A DNA stretch of 64,000 bases from Oceanobacillus oncorhynchi (GCF_000821065.1 NZ_CDGG01000001.1:3658001-3722000), one strand, 5' to 3'; numbered from the stretch's first letter, positions 1-9,148 are shown. The notes: generated by a model from the sequence alone, not told the origin. A program made the numbers and translations.

Positions 1-789
1 CCGCTGCCCTTTCCTTGGCTCATAGGAAGAAAAGGCTCTCGAAAGCGATCCCTGCTCTTTATAAACGGCATCTAAGTATTCTCCGAACGATATGTCTATC
101 TGCGCATCAGATTTCATCTCTTTTTCAGACATACGAAAAGCAAGACCCTGATAATGCTTTATTTGTTTATCCGGATGCTCTCGGAATGCTATTTCTTCCA
201 GGCGGTTATCCAGGATAGCCGCTAAGTCGGATTGCAGTTTTTCTTCGAGATTTTTTAGTTTAAATAACGTTTCATATGGGAGATGATCTAATTTCTCTTT
301 TAACTTCATAAATAGCTTTGCCGTTACATACGCATCTGATAAAGCACGGTGCGGATCGTCATGATGCAGCTCGAAATGCGCAGCCAGATGACTCAATTTA
401 TAACTGGATATACTCGGGAATAATATTCTCGACAGCTCCACTGTGTCCAGAACCTGATTTTTTAATTCGGGATAACCGTTCGACGTTAATTCCATATTGA
501 GAAAGCCGACATCAAAGGCGGCATTATGTGCAACAATATAACTGTCCTTTAAAATCCGGGTGATTTCTTCCGCTTCATCGCTAAATAACGGGGCGTCCTT
601 TACTTCTCCATCATGAATCCCTGTCAGATGAGAAATAAATGGAGGGATAGGCTGATTCGGATTTAATAAGGTCGTCTTTGTTTCTTTAATTTCATCATTT
701 TCAATCGCAACCATGCCTATCTCAATTATTTTTCCCGACTTTGACGGAGAATTTCCGGTCGTTTCCAGGTCAATCACAACATATCGCAA
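1..789 (-). CDS. dinG: DinG-family helicase/exonuclease, N-terminal part (cut by window edge)
   Basis: The 263 visible codons are the DEDDh 3'-5' exonuclease domain that sits in front of the helicase in Firmicute DinG. The Exo I motif DLETTG is at residues 7-12, HNAAFDVGF is near residue 94 and the PHRALSDA segment supplies the last catalytic His/Asp. The helicase part lies beyond base 1. The start is TTG at 789, because a strong GGAGGTGATC lies just upstream and no ATG fits. Known family role: nucleic-acid processing linked to repair; the Gram-positive form is reported as an exonuclease. It is downstream of birA with about 30 bp between, and panBCD, which separates the two in B. subtilis, is absent. 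Confidence 0.88.
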   Translation of the reverse strand, partial: MRYVVIDLETTGNSPSKSGKIIEIGMVAIENDEIKETKTTLLNPNQPIPPFISHLTGIHDGEVKDAPLFSDEAEEITRILKDSYIVAHNAAFDVGFLNMELTSNGYPELKNQVLDTVELSRILFPSISSYKLSHLAAHFELHHDDPHRALSDAYVTAKLFMKLKEKLDHLPYETLFKLKNLEEKLQSDLAAILDNRLEEIAFREHPDKQIKHYQGLAFRMSEKEMKSDAQIDISFGEYLDAVYKEQGSLSRAFSSYEPRKGQR

Positions 790-820
790 CAGATCACCTC
801 CAATCTAATTTTTATTTTTT

Positions 821-1801
821 CTAGCGGTCAAACCATGTGATTTCAGCAGAATAGAGCGTTACAGGACTGCCTTCCGCTGATTCCACAATCAGGGCTCCTT
901 CGTCAGTAATCCCTAAAAATCGGCCGGTCCACTCTTCATGAAATGTTTTGATTTTAATATTTTCATCTATTTTAAAGGCATGTTCTTCCCATTCCGATTT
1001 AATAGCTTTAAAACCATAGTTTAAATACATCTCATATGTATTTTCAAAATGCTTTAATATTGTCTGAACGATTTTAATCTTATCCCAGCTGTTCCCGGAC
1101 TCTCTTTTTAAGGAGGTTGCAATATCCCGAATGGAAGCATCCCAGCTCGCTTCAACCTGATTCACATTTAAGCCGATACCAATTAAAACATAATTGATTC
1201 GGTCTTGCTCTCCCTGCATTTCTGTTAAAATACCGCAGAGTTTTTTATCTCCGATCAATAAATCATTCGGCCATTTGATACCGATGGGTAATCCGGTCAG
1301 CTGATGGAGTGCTTTTCTTAAAGCAACTGCTGTTAACAGCGTCAGTTCGGAAGCTTTATTTGGTGGAATAGGCGGTCTGAGCAGGAGGGTCGCCCATAAA
1401 CCTTCTTTATCCGAAAACCAATTCTTTTTCATTCTTCCTCTGCCTGCTGTCTGTTCCTCTGCAATGATGATCGTGCCATCCGGAGCATTGTCCCGTGCTG
1501 CTTCGTGTCCAATGATTTGAGTCGACGGTGTTGCCTCTTTATGAATAATATGATGCCCCATCCATTTTGTTTCCAAACCCCAGCGGATCGTATTACTGCT
1601 GACTTTATCCGGAAACGAAACAATCCGGTAGCCCTGACTTCTTTTCGCATCAATATGATAGCCATCACTTTCCAAATCCTTCATATGCTTCCAGATTGCA
1701 TTCCGGGAAATGCCTAATTGTTCAGAGAGCGCTTGGCCAGAGATGTAGCTCATTTTATTTTCGGATAATAGTTTGATTAATCTTGAACGGGTAGATTCCA
1801 T
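821..1801 (-). CDS. birA: Biotin-protein ligase / biotin operon repressor
   Basis: 326 residues, the size of bifunctional BirA. An N-terminal helix-turn-helix (about residues 18-50, LSEQLGISRNAIWKHM) is followed by the ligase core with the biotinyl-AMP loop GRGRMKKNW at 120-128 and the KWPNDLL motif near 180, then a small C-terminal domain. Family role: it activates biotin as biotinyl-AMP, attaches it to carboxylases and represses biotin genes when no acceptor is available. Its start codon lies inside the 3' end of cca (25 bp overlap), so the two are translated from one transcript. Confidence 0.95.
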   Translation of the reverse strand: MESTRSRLIKLLSENKMSYISGQALSEQLGISRNAIWKHMKDLESDGYHIDAKRSQGYRIVSFPDKVSSNTIRWGLETKWMGHHIIHKEATPSTQIIGHEAARDNAPDGTIIIAEEQTAGRGRMKKNWFSDKEGLWATLLLRPPIPPNKASELTLLTAVALRKALHQLTGLPIGIKWPNDLLIGDKKLCGILTEMQGEQDRINYVLIGIGLNVNQVEASWDASIRDIATSLKRESGNSWDKIKIVQTILKHFENTYEMYLNYGFKAIKSEWEEHAFKIDENIKIKTFHEEWTGRFLGITDEGALIVESAEGSPVTLYSAEITWFDR

Positions 1802-2964
1802 TGTATCCAGTCCTTTATTTTCGATTTTTCATTTGCCAGCTTGGAGGTAACAATTTGATATTCTATTGCATCTAATTGCTGCTTTATCCATTTACCTTTT
1901 GGACGTTCAGGAAACCATTTCATTAAATCATATCCATTCACGCAAAGCTCTTTTTTAGATAAAATAGGAAGCTTCTTCCGGATAGAATAAAATACTTCTA
2001 TATCGATGATTTTCTTATCTGTCTGTTTTACTAAGTATATGAAAAAGTCCCACTGTTTCCTTGGCAGCTGATAGACAAACCAGGCATCTATTCCATTCTC
2101 TTTATAGCGATGATATGCATCTACAAGCGTGTTTGCTTGCTGCTTTAATTGATTGGAACATTTATAGGCCTTGGTACAGTCTGCTGCTGTGATAGACTCA
2201 CTATTTAGCTCGACAAAGGCAAAAACAGGAGCAAGCGAAGCAACAGGTTCTATTTCCTTTAACAGCAGCGGAGTGTCTTTAAAAATAGGCAGGTGGTGAT
2301 AGAGCTCTAATTCAAAAATATACTCCACTGCTTTGCTAAAATAAGCACCAGCACATAATTTTTCTAATTCAACGGTTAACCGTTCCACTGCTAATTTATC
2401 TATTAATGCTCTGCAGCTTTTCATAGCTTCTTTTGTATTAACTTCAATGGAAAACCCTAGTTGGCTGGAAAAACGCAGCGCACGGATAATGCGCAAAGCA
2501 TCCTCTTTGAACCGGTCTGCTGCATCACCTACCGTCTGGATTCGTCTGCCGGCAATGTCCTCTCTTCCTCCAAAAGGGTCTAATACCTTGCCATTGGCAT
2601 CCATGGCAATGGCATTCATGGTAAAATCTCTGCGTTTTAAGTCTTCTTTTATATCGCGGACAAAATGAACTTCATCCGGCCGGCGGTGATCTGTATAGGT
2701 CCCTTCTGTCCGGTAAGTAGTTACTTCAAAAGATTCCTGTTCATACCGGACAATCACAGTACCATGCTCGATTCCCACCGGGATGACCTTCGGGAAAATT
2801 GCTTGTATTTCCGAAGGGAAAGCTGATGATGCAATATCTACATCATGAATAGGACGGCCGATAATATAATCGCGTACACAGCCGCCGACGAAGTATGCTT
2901 CGTAATGATGCTCTTCTATGATGGAAATTATGTTTGCTGCCTTATGGAAAATAGATGGTAGCAT
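1777..2964 (-). CDS. cca: CCA tRNA nucleotidyltransferase
   Basis: 395 residues. The class II nucleotidyltransferase head carries GGCVRD at 27-32 and the metal-binding DVD at 41-43, then RRDFTMNA near 112 and the RxxR-type segment RIIRALRF that selects CTP and ATP. The enzyme adds or repairs the 3' CCA end of tRNAs. It starts 4 bp after the bshA stop and overlaps birA, so bshA-cca-birA-dinG look co-transcribed, as in related Bacillaceae. Confidence 0.95.
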   Translation of the reverse strand: MLPSIFHKAANIISIIEEHHYEAYFVGGCVRDYIIGRPIHDVDIASSAFPSEIQAIFPKVIPVGIEHGTVIVRYEQESFEVTTYRTEGTYTDHRRPDEVHFVRDIKEDLKRRDFTMNAIAMDANGKVLDPFGGREDIAGRRIQTVGDAADRFKEDALRIIRALRFSSQLGFSIEVNTKEAMKSCRALIDKLAVERLTVELEKLCAGAYFSKAVEYIFELELYHHLPIFKDTPLLLKEIEPVASLAPVFAFVELNSESITAADCTKAYKCSNQLKQQANTLVDAYHRYKENGIDAWFVYQLPRKQWDFFIYLVKQTDKKIIDIEVFYSIRKKLPILSKKELCVNGYDLMKWFPERPKGKWIKQQLDAIEYQIVTSKLANEKSKIKDWIQWNLPVQD

Positions 2965-2968
2965 GCTT

Positions 2969-4105
2969 CTAGCCTCTTTTCCCTTCTTCTAAAACCTTGT
3001 CGTATAAAGCTTCATATTGGTTAACAATCTTTGCGGATGCAAAATGATTCCGCACATGCTCGATAGCTGCTTCTGAAAATTGGTGTTGCTTCTCCGGATC
3101 TGATAAAAGCTCAATAGCGTATGATGCAGCCTGTTCGATATCTCCAAGCTCTACAATATACCCTGTTTTATCATGGGTCAATACTTCAGGAATACCGCCG
3201 ACATTGGTTCCAATCCCAGCCACGCCGCAAGCCATCGCTTCTAATAATACTAGCCCGAAGCTCTCTTTTTCAGACATAAGCAGCATTACATCTGCCATTG
3301 CCAGTATATCACTGACATTATTTTGTTTCCCCAGAAAATGTACTTCTGTTTTCAGCCCTAATTCATTAACATGCTGAACCATATCTGAATATTCCGGGCC
3401 GTCACCAATTAATAATAATTTGGAAGGAATGCTTTCATTAACTATTTTAAAGGTATCTATGATATCTTGGACCCGTTTTACCTTCCGAAAGTTCGAGATA
3501 TGAATCATAATTTTGTCAGAAGCATTTATCTGAAATTGGCTGCGCAGCTCCGCCCCTTTTTGGGGGTAGTATTCATTTTCATTAATAAAGTTATAAATTA
3601 CATCCATTTCTTTCTGGATATCCAGCATGTCTACAGTTTGTTTACGCAAGCTTTCTGAAACAACGGTAACTGCATCGGATTGTTCGATACCATGACGGAT
3701 AATAGGCTTTAACGTGTTATCTATGCCCAGTATAGTAATATCTGTTCCATGTAAGGTAGTGACAATTTTTACAGGATGCTTCGCCATATCTCTTGCTAAA
3801 ATACCGCAAATAGCATGCGGCATCGCATAATGAACATGAAGAATATCCAATTTTTCGCGGTCGATCACCTCTGCCATCTTGGCAGCTAAAGCTAAATCAT
3901 AAGGCGGATATTGAAATACAGGGTAATGACTCATCTCTACCTGATGATAATACACATTCACATACACTTTTTCTAAACGAAAGGGCATACTGGAGGTGAT
4001 AAAATGTATTTCATGACCCTTTTCCGCTAATTTCTTACCTAATTCTGTAGCGATTACTCCTGAACCGCCAATGGTTGGATAGCATGTAATTCCTATTTTC
4101 TTCAC
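2969..4105 (-). CDS. bshA: N-acetyl-alpha-D-glucosaminyl L-malate synthase
   Basis: 378-residue GT4-family retaining glycosyltransferase with the N-terminal glycine-rich GGSGVIATELG near residue 13 and the sugar-nucleotide motif ESFGLVLLEAMACG near 285. BshA joins GlcNAc from UDP-GlcNAc to L-malate, the first step of bacillithiol synthesis. In B. subtilis the deacetylase gene bshB1 lies between bshA and mgsA. Here the two are only 15 bp apart and no deacetylase gene is present, so that step must be encoded elsewhere. The presence of ypdA at 41126 fits a bacillithiol user. Confidence 0.94.
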   Translation of the reverse strand: MKKIGITCYPTIGGSGVIATELGKKLAEKGHEIHFITSSMPFRLEKVYVNVYYHQVEMSHYPVFQYPPYDLALAAKMAEVIDREKLDILHVHYAMPHAICGILARDMAKHPVKIVTTLHGTDITILGIDNTLKPIIRHGIEQSDAVTVVSESLRKQTVDMLDIQKEMDVIYNFINENEYYPQKGAELRSQFQINASDKIMIHISNFRKVKRVQDIIDTFKIVNESIPSKLLLIGDGPEYSDMVQHVNELGLKTEVHFLGKQNNVSDILAMADVMLLMSEKESFGLVLLEAMACGVAGIGTNVGGIPEVLTHDKTGYIVELGDIEQAASYAIELLSDPEKQHQFSEAAIEHVRNHFASAKIVNQYEALYDKVLEEGKRG

Positions 4106-4120
4106 AATTCCCCTTCTTTC

Positions 4121-4522
4121 TTAATCTTCCTTCACGATTTCTCTCCACTGAAAATCGCCCCGATTCAGCCCGTGCATGAAAATTTCCCCGCCGGCAATAT
4201 TGGTCGCTAAAGGAATTTGATACACATCACATAACCGCATTAACGCGCTGATATCAGGCTCATGCGGCTGGGCAGTCAACGGATCCCGAAAGAAAATAAC
4301 CATGTCCATTTTATTCTCTGCAATCATACTGCCTATCTGCTGATCGCCGCCAAGCGGACCAGATTTAAAACGATGGACCGAAAGACCTGTTGACTCCATA
4401 ATCCGGGTCCCTGTTGTTCCTGTAGCAAATAAGTGATGATTCTTTAGTACATGTGTATAAGCAGTTGTAAACTCGACCATATCTTCTTTTTTCTTATCGT
4501 GCGCAATTAATGCAACATTCAT
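4121..4522 (-). CDS. mgsA: Methylglyoxal synthase
   Basis: 133 residues, full length for the family. The phosphate-binding GTTGTRI at about 35-41 and [11 protein letters not shown] at 54-64, with the catalytic Asp at 60, are intact. The enzyme converts dihydroxyacetone phosphate to methylglyoxal and phosphate as an overflow route when phosphate is short. It lies between bshA and dapB in the same direction with gaps of 15 and 33 bp, so it is probably part of one operon. Methylglyoxal is detoxified with bacillithiol in related bacteria, which fits its proximity to bshA. Confidence 0.95.
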
Positions 4523-4555
4523 GACGGCTCCCCCTTTATTTATATCTGTTATTTC

Positions 4556-5353
4556 TTATAAAATATTTTCTAAACCATAAATAAGCTCGTCCAAATCCAT
4601 GACCTGGTGGACACATTCTTTGATGCCGTCCATAAAGGAGGCTCTGTTCATCGAATCATGCTGGATGGTTAACGTTTGTCCGGCACCGCCAAACACCACT
4701 TCCTGATGGGCTACCAGACCAGGGAGACGCATACTGTGAATACGCATGCCATCAAAATCTCCCCCGCGGACACCTTTAATGGTTTCTTCTTCATCGGCAT
4801 GACCTTGCTTTTTCGATTTTCTGGATTCCTGAATAAGCTCCGCGGTTTTCTTCGCCGTACCGGATGGCGCGTCCAATTTTTGCTCATGATGCTTTTCAAT
4901 GATTTCCACATCCGGAAAATAGGCAGCTGCCATTTTTGCAAATTTCATCATTAACACAGCTCCGATAGCAAAATTAGGCGCAATAATACACCCGGTTTGT
5001 TTTTCTTTTGTCAGCTGTTTTAACTCTTCTAACTGCTCATTTGTATATCCTGTAGTTCCTACCACTGGACGAATGCCATGATTCAAAGCTGCTTTTGTAT
5101 GTTTATAACCGACTTCAGGTATCGTTAAATCAACAAATACATCAGCCTGCTGCTCGGAAAAGCATTTTTCGATGTCTGTGTAGATTGGGGCATTAAAATC
5201 ACCTGAAAAGCCTTCTAAATCACTTAATTTCTTTCCGTCATTTTTATGGTCTAAACAAGCGGTCAATTCAAAATCAGCTGTGTCATAAATCATATGGACT
5301 GCTTCTTTTCCCATTCTTCCTCTCGGACCTGCTACGATTATTTTAATTGCCAT
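4556..5353 (-). CDS. dapB: 4-hydroxy-tetrahydrodipicolinate reductase
   Basis: 265 residues from the ATG at 5353, which has GGAGG nine bases upstream. The open frame continues 30 codons further, but without a better start. The Rossmann motif VAGPRGRMG is at the N-terminus, and the catalytic segment [15 protein letters not shown] is in the middle. It reduces hydroxy-tetrahydrodipicolinate with NAD(P)H on the lysine/diaminopimelate path; lysA lies at the far end of this window. Its start overlaps the end of the MazG-like gene by 11 bp, indicating translational coupling. Confidence 0.95.
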   Translation of the reverse strand: MAIKIIVAGPRGRMGKEAVHMIYDTADFELTACLDHKNDGKKLSDLEGFSGDFNAPIYTDIEKCFSEQQADVFVDLTIPEVGYKHTKAALNHGIRPVVGTTGYTNEQLEELKQLTKEKQTGCIIAPNFAIGAVLMMKFAKMAAAYFPDVEIIEKHHEQKLDAPSGTAKKTAELIQESRKSKKQGHADEEETIKGVRGGDFDGMRIHSMRLPGLVAHQEVVFGGAGQTLTIQHDSMNRASFMDGIKECVHQVMDLDELIYGLENIL

Positions 5354-5705
5354 GATTATTTTCCTCCTCTTTTCTTGTCCAGCGATTTTTATCTCTTGTT
5401 TCAAATTTTTGCATCGATTTTTCGAAGGAATCCGACAAATCAAAATCCAGCGAGTTAGCTAAACAGGCCAATACAAAAAGCATATCGCCGACTTCTTCCT
5501 CCACTGTATTTTCTTTCTCTTCTGCTTTCTTTGGCTTCTCACCATGGTAATGATTAATTTCTCTTGCTAATTCTCCTGTCTCCTCAGATAATCTTGCCAT
5601 CAAAGCAAGCGGAGAGAAATATCCTTCCTTAAATTGAGATATGTATTGATCCACACGTTTTTGGACATCTTTTAATGTATGGCTGGTATTCTCCATTTCT
5701 GACAC
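5343..5705 (-). CDS. ypjD: MazG-like nucleotide pyrophosphohydrolase (YpjD type)
   Basis: 120 residues, all-alpha. The metal-binding pattern is [10 protein letters not shown] near residue 40 followed by [16 protein letters not shown] near 70, as in single-domain MazG/dUTPase-like pyrophosphatases that clear non-canonical NTPs. The physiological substrate of YpjD is not known to me. It is the first gene of the run ypjD-dapB-mgsA-bshA-cca-birA-dinG and lies divergent from the YitT gene across a 214 bp gap. Confidence 0.85.
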   Translation of the reverse strand: MSEMENTSHTLKDVQKRVDQYISQFKEGYFSPLALMARLSEETGELAREINHYHGEKPKKAEEKENTVEEEVGDMLFVLACLANSLDFDLSDSFEKSMQKFETRDKNRWTRKEEENNHGN

Positions 5706-5791
5706 CTCTTTAAAATCAATATACTTTTTTTCTCTTCTTTCATGTTAGCTAAAAGCAAGGATTTTGACAACTAATTGGTACAGTATGCGGA

Positions 5792-5820
5792 TTGTTACTT
5801 GATTTTATATTGGCTATAAT
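5792..5820 (+). promoter_or_regulatory. Putative SigA promoter for the YitT-family gene
   Basis: -35 TTGTTA (5792-5797), a 17 bp spacer and a perfect -10 TATAAT (5815-5820), 100 bp ahead of the TTG start at 5920. The -10 lies in the first of two direct copies of ATATTGGCTATAA (5808-5820 and 5824-5836), so a second overlapping start site is possible. Confidence 0.55.
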
Positions 5821-5919
5821 AGATATTGGCTATAAACAAGCTGTAAATACTAGGAATTGCATACATAGGCACATCGTCAGCTTTACGGTTGAAACGTGAA
5901 CATAAGGAGGCATAATAAG

Positions 5920-6786
5920 TTGAAGGTTCGAGTAAAAAATATTGTATTTATTTTAATAGGAGCAGCCATCTTTTCCTTTGGACTTGTCCATTTTAATATG
6001 CAGCACAATCTAGGAGAAGGCGGTTTTACAGGTATCACCCTGCTGCTTTTCTTCTTATGGGATATCGACCCGGCAATCTCGAATATTGTCCTTAATATTC
6101 CGGTATTTTTTATTGGATGGAAAATACTAGGCAGGAATGCGTTTGTCTATACCATGGTTGGAACTTTATCCGTGTCTCTTTTTCTCTGGATTTTTCAAAT
6201 CTATCAGATTCAAATTGGATTAGAGGATGATATGACACTTGTCGCTTTATTTGCAGGTGTGTTTATCGGTATTGGATTAGGAATTATTTTCCGCTTTGGC
6301 GGGACAACCGGCGGAGTGGATATTATCGCTCGCATCATTAACAAATTCACTTCTTGGAGTATCGGAAAAGCGATGTTTGTCTTTGACTTTCTTGTGATTA
6401 TCACTTCTATTCTGACATTCCTTGAGCTGTCTGAAGGAATGTACACTCTGCTGGCTGTATTTGTTGGCGCGCGGGTGATTGATTTTATTCAGGAAGGCGC
6501 ATACGCTGCAAAAGGAGCATTTATCATCTCAAATCAAAGTGAAGAAATCGCAGAACAGATTATGGAAAAAATGGAACGGGGCGTGACAATTTTAAATGGT
6601 CAGGGGAGCTTTTCCAAAGAGAAAAGGAATGTGCTCTACTGTGTAGTCGCACGAAATGAAATTGTCCGGATGAAAAACATCATTAATCAGACAGACCCTT
6701 CTGCCTTTGTTTCGATGACAACCGTGCATGAGGTGATGGGAGAAGGTTTCACATTGGATGAGAATAAAAAGCCGTTAAATGATTAG
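5920..6786 (+). CDS. ypjC: YitT/YpjC-family membrane protein (DUF161 + DUF2179)
   Basis: About 288 residues. Five or so hydrophobic segments (residues 5-190) are followed by a soluble C-terminal domain of about 80 residues with the GVTILNGQGSFSKEKR pattern of DUF2179. The function of the family is unknown; membrane transport is often proposed. TTG at 5920 is preferred over the in-frame GTG at 5896, because AAGGAGG sits at 5904-5910, eight or nine bases before the TTG and inside the longer version. It is one of only three plus-strand genes here and ends at a strong hairpin. Confidence 0.85.
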   Translation: MKVRVKNIVFILIGAAIFSFGLVHFNMQHNLGEGGFTGITLLLFFLWDIDPAISNIVLNIPVFFIGWKILGRNAFVYTMVGTLSVSLFLWIFQIYQIQIGLEDDMTLVALFAGVFIGIGLGIIFRFGGTTGGVDIIARIINKFTSWSIGKAMFVFDFLVIITSILTFLELSEGMYTLLAVFVGARVIDFIQEGAYAAKGAFIISNQSEEIAEQIMEKMERGVTILNGQGSFSKEKRNVLYCVVARNEIVRMKNIINQTDPSAFVSMTTVHEVMGEGFTLDENKKPLND

Positions 6787-6795
6787 GCAAGATAA

Positions 6796-6828
6796 AAAGG
6801 AGCTTAGGAAATTATCCTTAGCTCCTTT
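6796..6828 (+). terminator. Intrinsic terminator after the YitT gene
   Basis: AAAGGAGCT (6796-6804) pairs with AGCTCCTTT (6820-6828). An inner AGGA/TCCT continues the stem after one T-T mismatch, with loop AATTA. Only a short T stretch follows on the plus strand. Confidence 0.7.
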
Positions 6829-6861
6829 CTCTTACATAGCTGAATGATTGGCTAATAAGAA

Positions 6862-7232
6862 ATACACTACGCTTTCCGTGGGCCCCGAGCTCATCTCCTT
6901 CAAAGAAGACCTGCTGATTGGCAAGCCTATAGGCATAGACAGAAGTAAAGTCACACTTATGCCCTGTGGGTAGAAAAAAGGAGTTCGCTTTTTTCTGCGG
7001 GGTCTTCACACTGGGATTGCGATTACTTGCCCCATCAAAACCATCGCTAGAATTTGTGTTATTTCTTTGTAAAAAAGCAAATAAAAATGTAATTCCACAT
7101 AGATGGGAGCGGATGTTGTCGACTCCTGCGGGAAAAGCAGCAGGTGAAGCCCCCGCAGAAAGTGGGCTTCTTTCGAGAAGGCTGAACGTTGCCAGCGAAA
7201 AGCGGCTTCCCGGAGCGGACATCTGCCCGGCA
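6862..7232 (-). repeat. Structured intergenic repeat, copy B
   Basis: Read on the minus strand, this segment is collinear with 27686-28180. Shared landmarks include GATGTCCGCT, GGCAACGTTCAGCC, CTTTTCCCGCAGGAGTCGAC, CCGCTCCCATCT, GTGTGAAGACCCCGCAG, GGCTTGCCAATCAGCA and GGAAAGCGTAGTGT. It fills the gap between the YitT and yugP terminators. Local inverted pairs are kept relative to the other copy with compensatory changes. The ORFs crossing it are not credible genes. Confidence 0.85.
7011..7040 (-). repeat. Short GNRA-hairpin module (copy inside repeat B)
   Basis: On the minus strand it reads GATGGGGCAAGTAATCGC followed by AATCCCAG, matching the modules at 12121, 27712, 27948, 27977 and 29521. 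Confidence 0.75.
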
Positions 7233-7293
7233 AGAATACCAATATTTTAAAGAACTAGTGATTTTTTTGGTTTTATTTATATTTATTCCTTAG

Positions 7294-7323
7294 CTAAAAA
7301 AAGATGACCCCTTTCGGATCACC
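7294..7323 (-). terminator. Intrinsic terminator of yugP
   Basis: On the minus strand GGTGATCC pairs with GGGTCATC, including two G-U wobbles, around a GAAAG loop, followed by seven U. The wobbles only work on this strand, which assigns the terminator to yugP. Confidence 0.8.
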
Positions 7324-7335
7324 TTTTTTTACATA

Positions 7336-8010
7336 TCAGTCTCTATTTGCCGCAAAGATAAGAATAAAGCGGATAAGCTCAGCAACGGCAACCAATGCTG
7401 CAGCAACATAGGTCATTGCGGCGGCATTTAATACTTTTTTTGTTTCCCGTTCTTCATTGTTACGGATAATACCCGCTGAAACCATCTGGGTCATCGCCCG
7501 ATTTGAAGCATCAAACTCAACTGGCAGTGTCACTAATTGGAAAAGCACTGCAGCTGCGAAGAAGATAATTCCAAGAAGCAGCATATTACTTGCTTGCATA
7601 AGCATACCCGCAATGATTAAGAACATAGAAATATTAGAGCCGAAGTTTGCTACTGGAACTAAAGCACTTCGAAAGCGTAAAAATGCATACTCTTCCTGAT
7701 CCTGGATCGCGTGGCCTACTTCATGTGCTGCGATAGCAGAAGAAGCCATCGATCTGCCGTTGTAATTATTTTCAGAAAGGTTTACTTGCTTTTTACGTGG
7801 ATCATAATGATCTGTTAATTCCCCTTTAACCATTCCAATCTGTACATCATGCAAACCATTATCATCTAAAATTTTCCTGGCAACGTCTGCGCCCGTCATT
7901 CCGGAAGATGTTGGTTTTTTAGAGTACTTTGTATACGTGCTTTTTACTTTTCCTGATGCAAGCATCGGTACAATCATTAATAAGACAAAATAAATCAAAT
8001 AAGCGACCAT
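7336..8010 (-). CDS. yugP: YugP-family zinc-dependent membrane metallopeptidase
   Basis: 224 residues. An N-terminal membrane anchor (2-20) is followed by the zinc protease motif AAHEVGHAIQD near 95-105 and two or three C-terminal transmembrane helices. The HEVGH motif and the preceding LTDHYDPRKK segment match YugP of B. subtilis, which is of similar length. Its substrate is unknown. It sits alone, downstream of a repeat copy on one side and with the ypjB remnant upstream. Confidence 0.88.
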   Translation of the reverse strand: MVAYLIYFVLLMIVPMLASGKVKSTYTKYSKKPTSSGMTGADVARKILDDNGLHDVQIGMVKGELTDHYDPRKKQVNLSENNYNGRSMASSAIAAHEVGHAIQDQEEYAFLRFRSALVPVANFGSNISMFLIIAGMLMQASNMLLLGIIFFAAAVLFQLVTLPVEFDASNRAMTQMVSAGIIRNNEERETKKVLNAAAMTYVAAALVAVAELIRFILIFAANRD

Positions 8011-8065
8011 TTCTTAATACCCCCATTACTGTATCATAAGGTCAATTTTAGTCAGTATCTCTATT

Positions 8066-8320
8066 TTAGTCAACTGATTTGTCGTTTTTGCGGACCGGCT
8101 TATTCCCTGCATTTTCCCCTTTGTATTTTTTCCAACTTACATAAGATAATGTAACAATAATGCAACCGCCTACAATTATGACACCTAAAATAAACGGAGA
8201 CGGCGCTAAGCTGTTATAGTAAATGTTTCCTGATGGAATAGAGGCAGCATGAACATCGTTTGCATGGTAAAACATCCCTATGAATCCGATTGTCATCACA
8301 CGAAGCAGTTTCTCTGCCAT
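8066..8320 (-). CDS. ypjB: Short YpjB-like sporulation-family protein
   Basis: 84 residues from the ATG at 8320 (AGAGGTGATC upstream; an in-frame GTG at 8329 lies inside that ribosome binding site). It has a signal-peptide-like N-terminus (residues 1-25) and one C-terminal transmembrane helix ending in SYVSWKKYKGE. That tail resembles the end of YpjB, and the position next to ypjA fits, but YpjB of B. subtilis is about 260 residues. The long middle region is absent, so this is a much reduced member or a remnant. Identity rests on synteny and the tail only. Confidence 0.55.
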   Translation of the reverse strand: MAEKLLRVMTIGFIGMFYHANDVHAASIPSGNIYYNSLAPSPFILGVIIVGGCIIVTLSYVSWKKYKGENAGNKPVRKNDKSVD

Positions 8321-8491
8321 AGAGATCACCTCTGATCTTTTGATGTATATTCTAAGTTTATGATGAGAGGCGACTTGGTATGACGGTCAGGTTTTTCTGA
8401 TTAGTAAGAATAGATGAAATAGTAACATAAATACTTTGGAAATAGCTATATCTTGCCCGAAATTCTGAGGGCTCTAACTTCAGGAAGCTTC

Positions 8492-9076
8492 TTATATATG
8501 CCGTTGTTTCTTGTGAACCGTCAGGTAATAAGCAAGCAGAACAGACACCACGCTTAACCAAAATGTAAAATAACCAATTTCATTCATATACTCTGTTAAA
8601 TCGGAATAAATAGGCATTTGGCCAAAGACATAATCAATAATATCATTATGTAACACAACAATCCCGGCAAGTGTTAAATGCCGCAGCTTTATTTTGTAAT
8701 ACGGTGCATAAAGCAATCCTTGAATAGCCATTCCTAAATGGGATGCAATCAGCATGTAGCCTGCTTCGCCAATATTTCCACCAGTTGCCACGGTTAATAA
8801 ATTCATAACGACGGCCCAGACGCCGTATTTAAATAAAGAAACAATTGCTAATGCCTCGATGTAGGGTATGTTTTTCCCAAAAATAAAAAACAACAGGAAA
8901 ATCGTAAAGAACAGACTGGCTGTCGGACTGTCCGGGACAAACGGAATAAATATCGGCGGAGTTATTTCTAATTGTGATCCATACCAGTAATAACCATAGA
9001 TGGTCCCCAGGAAATTTATCATGAAAAGCAGGATCAAAAATTTTTTATCTAATAATATGTATGACAGCATTTTCAA
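8492..9076 (-). CDS. ypjA: YpjA-family membrane protein (DUF1405)
   Basis: 194 residues with five or six hydrophobic helices and conserved-looking HNDIIDY and YGYYWYG segments. It is assigned to DUF1405 by sequence and by its place next to qcrC. Function is unknown. The start appears to be TTG at 9076, with GGGAG eight bases upstream; the ATG at 9070 is the alternative. A hairpin separates it from the qcr operon. Confidence 0.8.
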   Translation of the reverse strand: MKMLSYILLDKKFLILLFMINFLGTIYGYYWYGSQLEITPPIFIPFVPDSPTASLFFTIFLLFFIFGKNIPYIEALAIVSLFKYGVWAVVMNLLTVATGGNIGEAGYMLIASHLGMAIQGLLYAPYYKIKLRHLTLAGIVVLHNDIIDYVFGQMPIYSDLTEYMNEIGYFTFWLSVVSVLLAYYLTVHKKQRHI

Positions 9077-9111
9077 TTCAATTTCTCCCTTCTGTCATTA
9101 TCATCAATAGA

Positions 9112-9148
9112 GAAAGCACCTTTGCCTTATTGTGGACAAAGGTGCTTC
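9112..9148 (-). terminator. Hairpin at the end of the qcr operon
   Basis: On the minus strand AAGCACCTTTG pairs with CAAAGGTGCTT (11 bp) around a 12-base loop. The downstream U tract is poor, so it may attenuate rather than fully stop transcription into ypjA. Confidence 0.55.

Noticed and set aside
6818-7250. ORFs of 78-134 codons on both strands
   Set aside because: Same reason: they lie wholly in repeat copy B and are not conserved as protein between copies.
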